Translations under genes and position numbers: made by a program
In this document: in pieces, positions 32,481-41,775 of the stretch
Layout of the letters: the number at the start of each line of letters is the position of its first letter
Numbering within the stretch: the first letter of the stretch is position 1
The notes under the pieces: model-generated
The model's input: the letters and a program-made list of their open reading frames with translations, nothing else
Told to the model about the DNA's origin: nothing
Databases searched by the model: none
Source: Siphonodentalium dalli
Lineage: Eukaryota; Mollusca; Scaphopoda; Gadilida; Siphonodentaliidae
DNA: 64,000 nt
Direction: 5' to 3'
NCBI GenBank assembly: GCA_032622095.1
Contig: CP136066.1
Location: 227,980,961-228,044,960 of the forward strand

Positions 32481-32510
32481 CGCCGCCGGCGGCGGCGCAA
32501 CAACAACAAT
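32481..32510. other. palindrome centre (30-bp spacer)
   Basis: GC-only hairpin CGCCGCC/GGCGGCG followed by GCG and CAACAACAACAAT. This is the only stretch not matched between arms. The outer truncated copy also carries a GGCGGCGG + (GTT)n prefix, suggesting that such a prefix was the fold-back point. Confidence 0.8.
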
Positions 32511-32524
32511 GTTGTTGTTGTTGT

Positions 32525-32613
32525 TGTTCCTCTTTCTCAAAAGTTACGAACGATTAATAGAATACCAGCATCGAATGAAAACATCACCCATACATAACAT
32601 GATCATGAAGAAA
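32525..32613 (+). pseudogene. truncated C-terminal domain copy, inner, right arm
   Basis: Mirror of 32382-32467. The surrounding 73-codon frame begins with a poly-Leu run from (GTT)n, so it is not a real protein start. Confidence 0.75.
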
Positions 32614-32724
32614 AACTTTGAATTGTTTTTTTGTAGAAACTATAGTCATATTATAGTCATTATTAATTATTATCTGTACCTGACTAGCGACGATTCGATT
32701 AATAAATATCCAGATAATCGATTT

Positions 32725-32733
32725 TTATAAGAG
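32725..32733 (+). promoter_or_regulatory. TTATAAGAG box of the 107-aa gene, right arm
   Basis: 65 nt before the ATG at 32798. Shares TTATAAGAG plus a nearby CGAT with the box of the 191-aa gene, suggesting a common promoter type. Confidence 0.5.
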
Positions 32734-32797
32734 GCGATAAACTTTCTAAAATAAAATGCAGAAAAAAGAGTGACTTGTACCCTACATTTGAAGAAAC

Positions 32798-33121
32798 ATG
32801 TCGATGACGTATATTCCAGCAGATATTGAAACGTGGAGAAAACATTTCAGAGACATGATTAATGGGAAGTTAAGGCCAGATAATGAGGGTCGCTACTTTA
32901 TTGACAGAACTAAAAATAGTGATAGTGAAGAAGACGTTCTAAAACCACATATTAACGTAGTGACGCCCATCGCTCAAGCGATTGAAATGGCTAAGGCCGA
33001 AGTTGCAGCAAATAAGTTGACAAACACACGTAAAGCGTCCAAACAAACCAACAAGAGAGTGTTAGCTGGAGGTTTGTCTAATAATAAGAAGAAAATGAAA
33101 AGAAAAGTGTCATACGATTAG
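32798..33121 (+). CDS. 107-aa basic protein, right arm copy
   Basis: Same protein as at 31873-32196 apart from one residue in the Lys-rich tail (SNNKKK here, SNNNKK there). The TATA-like box is at 32725. The start is the first Met after an AT-rich leader; a second Met two codons on is possible. The LAGG-L motif is retained. Confidence 0.72.
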   Translation: MSMTYIPADIETWRKHFRDMINGKLRPDNEGRYFIDRTKNSDSEEDVLKPHINVVTPIAQAIEMAKAEVAANKLTNTRKASKQTNKRVLAGGLSNNKKKMKRKVSYD

Positions 33122-33128
33122 CCAAATC

Positions 33129-33371
33129 ATGAATGAATACATAGAGTACCATACTGATAAATTGGCATTAATTGAATCACCGGCGGTCAAATATCTATAC
33201 CCTAGCCCCGGGACGAACGTACTCTTAACGCGACGGTTGTATACCACACCTTATTCTCTCTTTTTATCGCTACTTATAAGAGTGATCGTTCTTCCAATAA
33301 TTCGCGATAATGCACGGGTGTCATTTATGCGGAATTATTTTATCGACGAACTACAATCTACAAAGACATAA
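33129..33371 (+). CDS. 80-aa overlapping frame, doubtful, right arm
   Basis: Mirror of 31623-31865. It contains the promoter box of the downstream gene and overlaps its start, so it is unlikely to be translated. Confidence 0.2.
   Translation: MNEYIEYHTDKLALIESPAVKYLYPSPGTNVLLTRRLYTTPYSLFLSLLIRVIVLPIIRDNARVSFMRNYFIDELQSTKT
33274..33282 (+). promoter_or_regulatory. TTATAAGAG box of the 191-aa gene, right arm
   Basis: 28-36 nt before the ATG at 33310, a normal TATA spacing if the leader is very short. Confidence 0.5.
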
Positions 33372-33885
33372 ACAGACTAAACACGGAGTTATGTCCGAGA
33401 CAAAAACAACTCTCTTCGGAGAAGATACCGATGACCTAGAATCTGACGAAGCGGTTCTAGATTCAGATGAAGATGAACGGGGAACGATATCAGATTCAGA
33501 AGATGATAATGTCGTCGGTAGTAGAACGGTATTCGGTCTTAAGAAAGCTGCGCGATGTGTCAACGAGATGGACACATTCAAAAGTATGATGAAACGCGTC
33601 ACCAATGATGCGAAAGGAGAAGAGAGCATGTCGGGAGATGAGAGCATGTCGGGAAAAGAGGCTACCATCGACACAGAGTTTGCTCTGTTTCTCAAAAGTT
33701 ATAGACGATTAATAGAATACCAGTATCGATTGAAAACATCACCCATACATAACATGATCATGAAGAAAATGGTCAAACTGACCAAACACGGATATAATAA
33801 TGAATGGGCTGCAGATGAAGCGATGAGAAAATTCAAGAAACTCTTAGAAATAAATCTAACGGTCGAAGATTCAGACAATGATTAA
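33310..33885 (+). CDS. 191-aa C2H2 zinc-finger / acidic protein, right arm copy
   Basis: Identical protein to the left-arm copy: C2H2 finger at 4-25, acidic region 40-68, Ser/Gly repeats near 107-118, and a C-terminal domain whose fragments recur twice more in each arm. AATAAA follows the stop within 12 nt. No frameshift, so it is potentially expressible. Confidence 0.77.
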   Translation: MHGCHLCGIILSTNYNLQRHKQTKHGVMSETKTTLFGEDTDDLESDEAVLDSDEDERGTISDSEDDNVVGSRTVFGLKKAARCVNEMDTFKSMMKRVTNDAKGEESMSGDESMSGKEATIDTEFALFLKSYRRLIEYQYRLKTSPIHNMIMKKMVKLTKHGYNNEWAADEAMRKFKKLLEINLTVEDSDND

Positions 33886-33890
33886 ATTTC

Positions 33891-33896
33891 AATAAA
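33891..33896 (+). terminator. polyadenylation signal of the 191-aa gene, right arm
   Basis: AATAAA six bases after the TAA stop. Confidence 0.6.
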
Positions 33897-34204
33897 CTTC
33901 ATCAACATGTTATTCTCGTCTTCGTTATATATCTATAAGTGGGGAGGGGAGATTGTAGAGCGAGAAACGATACATAAATGGTATATTACGAGCCCTAAAA
34001 TTTGAAGTTTAAATATTGTTCTGTGTCTTTTTAACTTTCACCCACTGCGTGTGTATTGTGTTTCTTTAACAATCATTCAAAATGAGTGCCGTGTGTCCCT
34101 TTAGAACGCATTGTGCTCCTTTAATATTCACACACCAATATTACATAACGTCCCTTACCTCGTGTCACTTTAACATTCCACACCGTGCGTGTATTACCCC
34201 CCCC

Positions 34205-34462
34205 CCCTTTAATTATGTCATAGCGTTGGTACATAGAAGACTGTATAACACTATGTCTATGTCTGTATATGTTGTCACATCGTGAGTGTATTGTCCACCT
34301 TTAATGGTGTCGTAGCGTGTGTACATATAAGACTGTATAACACTATGTCTATGTCTGTATGTGTTGGAACATTTAAGAAAGATGTGAAATATAAATGTCA
34401 AGACTCAGTTCATTCGTGTAGTATTTTCGTATCAGTTAAACACTCTTCATTCGTATGAGTAA
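34205..34462. repeat. module X2, right arm
   Basis: Reverse complement of 30,533-30,790. Confidence 0.75.
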
Positions 34463-34730
34463 TTACCAACAGGTAAGTTGCACTATTTTTTGAAAGCAAT
34501 CAAGCTGGCGTACCTCGGTGTGACATTTTCATTAAATTACAATAACCCTCGGCTGTGTTGTGTGTGCATGCATGTAGTCAACTAACCCAGAGTGACTTAA
34601 TTCACAATGAAGTAGACTGCTGCAGATGCGATATGTATTGTTTATCCAGAGCTTAAGTGTGTAAACATCACAGTTTGCTCGTCACGCTACGGCGGCGGTT
34701 GTTGTTGTTGTTGTTGTTATTGTTGTTGTT

Positions 34731-34853
34731 CCTCTTTCTCAAAAGTTACGAACGATTAATAGAATACCAGCATCGAATGAAAACATCACCCATACATAAC
34801 ATGATCATGAAGAAAATGGTCAAACTGACCAAACACAGATATAATAATGAGGG
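34731..34853 (+). pseudogene. truncated C-terminal domain copy, outer, right arm
   Basis: Mirror of 30,145-30,269. One substitution relative to the left arm (ACACAGAT versus ACACGGAT) and one fewer/extra GTT in the leader show that the arms have begun to diverge. Confidence 0.75.
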
Positions 34854-35221
34854 GCTGTAGATTCAGACAACGTTAGAGCGGTATTTTAGCTTCTGCTCTA
34901 TGAGCGGTACTTTAGCTATGTATCTGCCCTATGGGGCGGTACTTTAGCTTTGTATCACAATCGATTTCATCATGTCACCAGGTTACACATATCTATATAA
35001 TAGAGTGCTCATATTGAAATCACTCATAATTGCATTGACATTTGGATAGGTAGGTTGTATTGTAGACACACGAATTAAATTTGTCTGGCCATGAATGTCA
35101 ATGCACCATGATAGTTATCGATGTCAATAATGCGTTTAGTTGAGATCTTGATTGAGTTGATGACAATATTCTGACAAAATTTCTTTTCGATCTATAAAAA
35201 TGCTGCTTTTTATTATCGACA

Positions 35222-35774
35222 TGATCACTTGCTCACCTCTTGCTCATTTGCTCATTTGTATTGCTCATTTGCTCATTTTTTTGCTCATTTGCTCATTTTT
35301 ATTGCTCATTTGCTCATTTTTTTGCTCATTTGCTTATTTTTTTGCTCATTTGCTCATTTTTTTTGCTCATTTGCTCATTTTTATTGCTCATTTGCTCATT
35401 TTTTTTGCTCATTTGCTCATTTTTTTGCTCATTTGTTTGCTCATTTGCTCTTTTTTATTGCTCATTTGCTCATTTTTTTGCTCATTTGCTATTTTTTTTG
35501 CTCATTTGCTCATTTTCTTGCTCATTTGCTCATTTTTATTGCTCATTTGCTCATTTTCTTGCTCATTTGCTCATTTTTTTGCTCATTTGCTCATTTTTTT
35601 GCTCATTTGCTCATTTTCTTGCTCATTTGCTCATTTTTATTGCTCATTTGCTTGCTCATTTTCTTGCTCATTTGCTCATTTTTTTGCTCATTTGCTCATT
35701 TTCTTGCTCATTTTCTTGCTCATTTGCTCATTTTTTTGCTCATTTGCTCATTTTTTTGCTCATTTGCTCATTGA
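35222..35774. repeat. tandem array TR2, right arm
   Basis: TTGCTCATTTGCTCATTTTT-type units, about 553 bp versus about 436 bp in the left arm, with a different order of unit variants. Three long overlapping frames are artefacts. Confidence 0.92.
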
Positions 35775-35805
35775 TTGGTGCATACTCAAGAGTCATAGAC
35801 CTAAC

Positions 35806-36070
35806 CTCCAATGTACGTTAATGGTGTCATAGCGTGGGTACATAGAAGACTGTATAACACTATGCCTATGTCCGTATCTTGTCACACCATGAGTGGATTG
35901 TCCGCCTTTAATGATGTCATAGCGTGTGTACATGCAAGACAGTATAATACTATGATTATGTCTGTAGCTGTTGTTGGTAAGATGTGAAATATAAATTTCA
36001 AGGTTCAATTCATTCGTGTAGTAATTTCGTATATGTTCAACGCTCTTCATTCGTGCGCTTGTATTGTTAA
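35806..36070. repeat. module X1, right arm
   Basis: Reverse complement of 29,035-29,300, with a few substitutions and a short deletion near 35,878. Confidence 0.75.
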
Positions 36071-36403
36071 CATTCATTCATAATGAGTGTCCCTTTAGAT
36101 CGATAAATAAGTTAAAGGTCATTACATTCCACAGTCAAATCTATTGGTGATCGAATTTGATAACTATTTTATTGGAACAACTAAGAGTATTATTTACGTG
36201 AGATCAATGAGTCCAATTATTATAAATAATACATTGCAGGCATCGGTGGATACCCGATTGCCACATTTAGTGATCACGTGATAAACTGATAAAATGTCCA
36301 AGTGACGTACTATATGTATGCATTTTGATCCGCTGTCGTTATTCATTCCATAACGTAATGCCTCAGGCCAGTCGAAAATTGGTTGCTCGTCATCTTCATT
36401 ATA

Positions 36404-36672
36404 TTGAAATTTTGGAAGTTTTTGAAATTTTGGAAGTTTTTGAAATTTTGGAAATTTTGGAAATTTTTGAAGTTTTGGAAATTTTTGGAGTTTTGGAAAT
36501 TTTGGAAGTTTTTGAAATTTTTGAAATTTTTGAAATTTTGGAAGTTTTTGAAATTTTGAAAGTTTTTGAAATTTTTGAAATTTTGGAAGTTTTTGAAATT
36601 TTTGAAATATTTGAAAGTTTTTGAAATTTTGGAAGTTTTTGAAATTTTGGAAGTTTTGGGTTTTGAAATTTT
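36404..36672. repeat. subterminal tandem array TR1, right arm
   Basis: GGAAGTTTTTGAAATTTT-type units, about 269 bp versus about 314 bp in the left arm. Confidence 0.9.
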
Positions 36673-36757
36673 TTTTTGGGAATATTTTAGTACAAACAAG
36701 TTTAGACCCAAAAAAATCTATTTTTAGATGTGGATGTAACGAGCCACACATACTACT

Positions 36758-36763
36758 ATTGAG
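36758..36763. repeat. target-site duplication ATTGAG, right copy
   Basis: Direct repeat of 28298-28303, immediately after the terminal ACTACT. Confidence 0.9.
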
Positions 36764-37470
36764 ATATAACGACATACGCGATGACATTAAATCGCATGGA
36801 AAGAGCAATTGTGTGGGCTGCCTGACGTGAATATGTATTGGAAAATAACGTCATACGTAATGACATTAAATCTCAAGGAAACCCGCGAAAAAAAATAAAA
36901 AATAACATTTATTGTTTCAATGTTTTAAGTTATTTCCTTCATAAAAAAGAGTCTTCGTGATAAAGATATAGAATTAACATTTAAAAAAAAATCTTCGGAA
37001 TAGCGAACCTTCGGAATAGAGAACCTTCGGAATAGCGAACCTTCGGAGTAGTGAACCTTCGGAATAGTGAACCTTCGGAATAGCGAACCTTCGGAATAGA
37101 GATATGTTCCCTTTGTGAGCCGATATCGCAATAAACAATTAATTAATTTTATTTAAGCGACGCAACAGGACGCAAAGCAAAATCGATCACAGATTTATTT
37201 AAATCGTGAAAGTTTGAGTTGGGACCTAAGGCTTCACCAACAGTGAAGTACATTGTTAAGGAACACATACTAACTAAGAAATATATTCCCCGCGTTATTT
37301 TTTCGACTTTATAAGGGTCCCTGTCAAAACTTCAAAAACTTCCAAGGTGTTGTACTGGTGGTGATCTCTACAGGTTTTAGCCAGAGTAGAGATTCATGGT
37401 ATGATCTAACTGGAAACTGGTCAATTACGTCAGCAGGACATCCCCTATATATTCTGTTCCTCATCCCAAG
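36764..37470. mobile_element. host repeat H, right part
   Basis: 36,764-36,990 is collinear, in reverse, with 53,695-53,944 (shared GCCCACACAATTGCT, TTAATGTCATTACGTATGAC and ATGAAGGAAATAAC words). A 15-bp CCTTCGGAATAGCGA array occupies 36,989-37,101 (about 7 units). The inverted counterpart of 27,046-27,260 follows to about 37,430. Confidence 0.65.
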
Positions 37471-37504
37471 CTGACCCACTATGGGAGGCCATATTCACAT
37501 TTAA

Positions 37505-37622
37505 TAATTGCGCTTAAGCGGAAATACCACATATTGTGCTTAAGCACAAATAGGGCATTTACGCTTAAGCGTAATGAATTGTGATTAAGCGCAATTAATT
37601 GCGCTTTAGCGTAATTGTGACT
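37505..37622. repeat. cluster of CTTAAG-centred palindromes
   Basis: Successive 16-bp palindromes TTGCGCTTAAGCGGAA, TTGTGCTTAAGCACAA and TTACGCTTAAGCGTAA, then two imperfect ones that together form the 20-bp palindrome AAGCGCAATTAATTGCGCTT. Both arms change together between units 2 and 3. Confidence 0.8.
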
Positions 37623-37689
37623 ACTATCTAACCTACCCATAAACTATTGGCATGACCTGGTGTATCACCTAGCAACACAAGAGGAGCAT

Positions 37690-38560
37690 ATTGGGCTAAT
37701 TATACCCCCTTAAAAAAAAGGGGGGTATACTGTTTTGCACCTGTCCGTCCGTGCGTGCGTCCGTGAGTCCGTACGTCCGTCCGATGTCTGTTCGTGTCAT
37801 AACTTGAACAGTAGTGCTCGGATCTCAATGAAATTAGGTATGGATGTTCACTATTATGAGGACATTAAATAGAGGGTTCCATCGTTTTGTTTGGATTTTC
37901 CATTCTAGAGTTATTCATCTTTGTTTATCTGGAAATAGTGGCTTTTTGGTCCGTCTGGTGTCTGTTCATGTCGTAACTTCAACAGTTGTGCTGGGATCTC
38001 AACCAAATTTGGTGTGGATGTTCACAACTATGAGGACATTAAATATAGGGTTCCATCGTTTTGTTCGGATTTTCCATTCTAGAGTTATTCATCTTTGTTT
38101 ATCTTGAAATGTTGGATTTTTGGTCCATCTGGTGTCTGTTCATGTCATAACCTGAACAGTAGTGCTCGGATCTCAATGAAATTTGGTATAGATGTTCACT
38201 GCTATGAGGACATTCAATAGGGGGTTCCACTGTTCTGTTCTGCTTTTCCATTCTAGAGTAATTCATCTTTGTTTATCTGGAAATGTTGGCTGTTTGATCC
38301 ATCCGATGTCTGTTCAGCTCATAACTTGAACAGTAATGCTCGGATCTCAATGAAATTTTGTATGGATGTTCACCACTATGAGGACATTTAATGGCACATT
38401 CAAATGTTTGTTTTGGTTTTTTGTTCTATAGTTATTCATCTTTGTTTATATGAAAATGCTGATTTCTGGGTCCATATGTCTGAGTATAGCCATCATAAGT
38501 TATAGATGTGCCCACACTAGGCGGTATGCCACGAGGGGGTATATGCACCGGACGACAGTC
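37690..38560. repeat. degenerate ~180-bp tandem repeat x4
   Basis: Starts with a TACCCCCTT/AAGGGGGGTA hairpin and a GTCCGTCC-rich tract. About four units follow, containing AACTTGAACAGTAGTGCTCG, CTCAATGAAATTTGGTATGG and GAGTTATTCATCTTTGTTTA. Typical of dispersed invertebrate non-coding repeats. The 87-codon frame within it is incidental. Confidence 0.8.
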
Positions 38561-38917
38561 CATCTCTTGTTTTAACCTGTTTGAATTACCCTGAGTACTC
38601 AACAGACAACTGAGAGTATGTGTTCAACAATGATACTCCCTAATTACATATTATCAGCATCCCTATATCCAAAGAATTGATGTCTCCTTCCCGGAATTTT
38701 TTTATATGATGTTTTTTAATGTATTTTTGCACAGATTTGGGCCATTACTATGGTCATATACTATAGCATGCATGTGACGTCACTGTTGCAGGGCTTGCTT
38801 AGCTCATATGGTTTACTTATTGACATAAATCGGGGGAAAAAAACATATTTTTATATTATCAAAAAATTGGTGTCTCATTCATGGAGCTTTTGTGTCTCAG
38901 TCCTCGAGCTCTAGTTT

Positions 38918-41775
38918 TTTAGCTCAACTTTACTTTGTAAAGTTTGAGCTATTGCCATGGCTTGGTATCCGTCGTGCGTGTGTGTGCGTGTGTGTGTGCG
39001 TGATGCGTCAACAAATTCCTTTAACACGGGCTACAGGTCGTACCTTTGGTCGGATCATTATGAAATTTGTGGCTGTTGACATTGACATGTAGATGGGAAC
39101 GAGTCATTTTGGGTTCATTCGGGAAAAAAACATGGCCGCCAGTGGCCATCTTGGATTTCAATATTCAATCCATTAGCACGGGCTACAGGTCGTACTGTTC
39201 GTCTGATCATCATGAAATTTGTCATGGATGTTAATATTGACATGTAAATGGGAACGAGTAATTTTGGGGTTGTTCGGCCAAAAGACATGGCCACCGGCAG
39301 CCATCTTAGATTTTACTCTTTGCATGACTAAATTCTTTGGCACGGCCTACAGGTCGTACCTTTGATCGGATTATGATAATTTTTTTCACGGATGTTAACA
39401 ATGACATGTAGATGGGAACGAGTCATTTTGGGGTCATTCGGCAAAAAAACATGGCCACCGGCAGCCATTTTGGATTTTACTCTTTGTATGACTAAATCCT
39501 TTAGCACGGGCTACAGGTCGTACCTTTAGTCTGATCATCATGACATTTGTCATGGCTGTTGAAATTGGAATGTAGATGGGAACGAGTCATTTTGGGGTCA
39601 TTCGGACAAAAAACATGGCCGCCAGCGACCATCTTGGATTTCAAAATTTAATCCATTAGCACGGGCCACAGGTCGTCTGATCATCATGAAATTTGTCATG
39701 GATGATAATATTGACATGTAGATGGGAACGAGTAATTTTGGGGTCATTCGGCCAAAAAACATAGCCGCCAGCAGCCATCTTGGATTTTACTCTTTGTATG
39801 ACTAAATCCTTTAGCACGGGCTACAGTTCCTACTTTTAGTCTGATCATCATAAAATTTGTCAAGAATGTTAATAATGACATGTAGATGGGAACGAGTCAT
39901 TTTGGGGTCATTCGGCCAAAAAACATGACTGCCAGCAGCCATCTTGGATTTTACTCTTTGTATGACTAAATCCTTTAGCACGTGCTACAGGTCGTACCTT
40001 TAGTCTGATCATCATAAAATTTGTCATGGCTGTTGAAATTGGAATGTAGATGAGAACGAACCATTTTGGGGTCATTCGGACAAAAAACATGGCCACCAGT
40101 GGCCATCTTGGAGTTAAAAATTTAATCCATTAGCACGGGCCACAGGTCGTACTGTTTGTCTGATCATCATGAAATTTGTCATGGATGATAATATTGACAT
40201 GTAGATGGGAACGAGTAATTTTGGGGTCGTTCGGCCAAAAAACAACCGCCAGCAGTTATCTTGGATTTTACTCTTTGTATGACTAAATCCTTTAGCACGG
40301 GCTACAGGTCCTAATTTTAGTCTGATAATCATAAAATTTGTCAAGAATGTTAATAATGACATGTAGATGGGAACGAGTCATTTTGGGGTCATTCGGCCAA
40401 AAAACATGGCCGCCAGCAGCCATCTTGGATTTTACTCTTTGTATGATTAAATCCTTTAGCACGGGCTACAGGTCGTACCTTTAGTCTGATCATCATAAAA
40501 TTTGTCATGGCTGTTGAAATTGGAATGTAGATGGGAACGAGTCATTTTGGAGTCATTTGGACAAAAAACATGGCCGCCAGTGGCCATCTTGGATTTCAAA
40601 ATTTAATCCATTAGCATGGGCCACAGGTCGTACTGTTCGTCTGATCATCATGAAATTTGTCATGGATGATAATATTGACATGTAGATGGGAACGAGTAAT
40701 TTTGGGGTCATTCGGCCAAAAAATATGGTCGCCAGCAGCCATCTTGGATTTTACTCTTTGTATGACTAAATCCTTTAGCACGGGCTACAGGTCCTACTTT
40801 TAGTCTGATCATCATGAAATTTGTCATGGATGATAATATTGACATGTAGATGGGAACGAGTAATTTTGGGGTCATTCGGCCAAAAAATATGGTCGCCAGC
40901 AGCCATCTTGGATTTTACTCTTTGTATGACTAAATCCTTTAGCACGGGCTACAGGTCCTACTTTTAGTCTGATCATCATAAAATTTGTCAAGAATGTTAA
41001 TAATGACATGTAGATGGGAACGTGTCATTTTGGGGCCATTCGGCCAAAAAACATGACTGCCAGCAGCCATCTTGGATTTTATTCTTTGTATGACTAAATC
41101 CTTTAGCACGGGCTACAGGTCGTACCTTTAGTCTGATCATCATAAAATTTGTCATGGCTGTTGAAATTTGAATGTAGATGGGAACGAGTCATTTTGGGGT
41201 CATTCGGAAAAAAAACATGGCTGCCAGCGGCCATCTTGGATTTCATAATTCAATCCATTAGCACGGGCTACAGGTCGTACTGTTCATCTAATCATCATGA
41301 CATTTGTCGTGGGTGTTAATATTGACTTGTAGATGGGAACGAGTTATTTTTGGGTCATTCGGTCAAAAAACATGGCCACCGGTAGCCGATCTTAGATTTT
41401 ACTCTTTGTATGACTAAATCCTTTAGCATGGGCTACAGGTCGTACCTTTAGTCTGATCATCATAAAATTTGTCATGGCTGTTGAAATTGACATGTAGATG
41501 GGAACGAGTTATTTTGGGGTTATTCGGCATTAAAACATGGCTGCCAGCGGCCATTTTGGATTCTACTTTTTGCATGACTAAAGATATCAAATGTTTTTGA
41601 ATTGTTGGAAAACATAGCCGCCAGCAACCATCTTAGATTTTACTTTTATATACATGTATATATATATCTCTTAATGTTGATAAACTAGTATTAGACATTC
41701 AACTTTCCACATTCCTAATAACTCCATCGACAGTAACACATTAAATTATTCCCTTTCCAAGTTGAGCTACAGTGT
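38918..41775. repeat. degenerate ~160-bp tandem repeat, about 17 units
   Basis: Units contain GCACGGGCTACAGGTCGTAC, GATGGGAACGAGTCATTTTG and CATGGCCGCCAGCGGCCATC. Spacing of anchors is 153-165 bp. Type alternation is visible (GTACTG versus GTACCTTTAGT), suggesting multimer amplification. The array is bracketed by TAGCTCAACTTTA at the left and AAGTTGAGCTA at the right, so it may sit inside a short-TIR element. Single units also occur near 50.4 and 50.95 kb. Confidence 0.85.

Larger units (their letters stand above)
28304..36757. mobile_element. 8.45-kb palindromic Polinton/Maverick-like element, snap-back form
   Basis: Arms 28304-32480 and 32511-36757 are reverse complements (roughly 99% outside the tandem arrays) around a 30-bp spacer. 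Both termini read AGTAGTATGTGTGG inward, giving 5'-AG ends with a trinucleotide repeat, as in protein-primed replicons. A 6-bp TSD flanks it. The two flanks align continuously with 53,695-54,110, a natural empty site. Polinton/Maverick elements are known for 6-bp TSDs, 5'-AG termini and long TIRs. Each arm has, from the tip inward: tandem array TR1, module X1, array TR2, a truncated domain copy, module X2, a 191-aa gene, a 107-aa gene and a second truncated domain copy at the centre. Integrase, PolB, ATPase, protease and capsid genes are absent, so it is non-autonomous. Insertion as a unit is well supported; the Polinton assignment is inference. Confidence 0.78.

Noticed and set aside
28304-36757. 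Palindrome as a sequencing or assembly foldback artefact
   Set aside because: TSD, distinct flanks that rejoin in a paralogous empty site, and arm-specific differences argue for a real insertion. Loss of a unique middle during assembly is not excluded and is stated as the main alternative.
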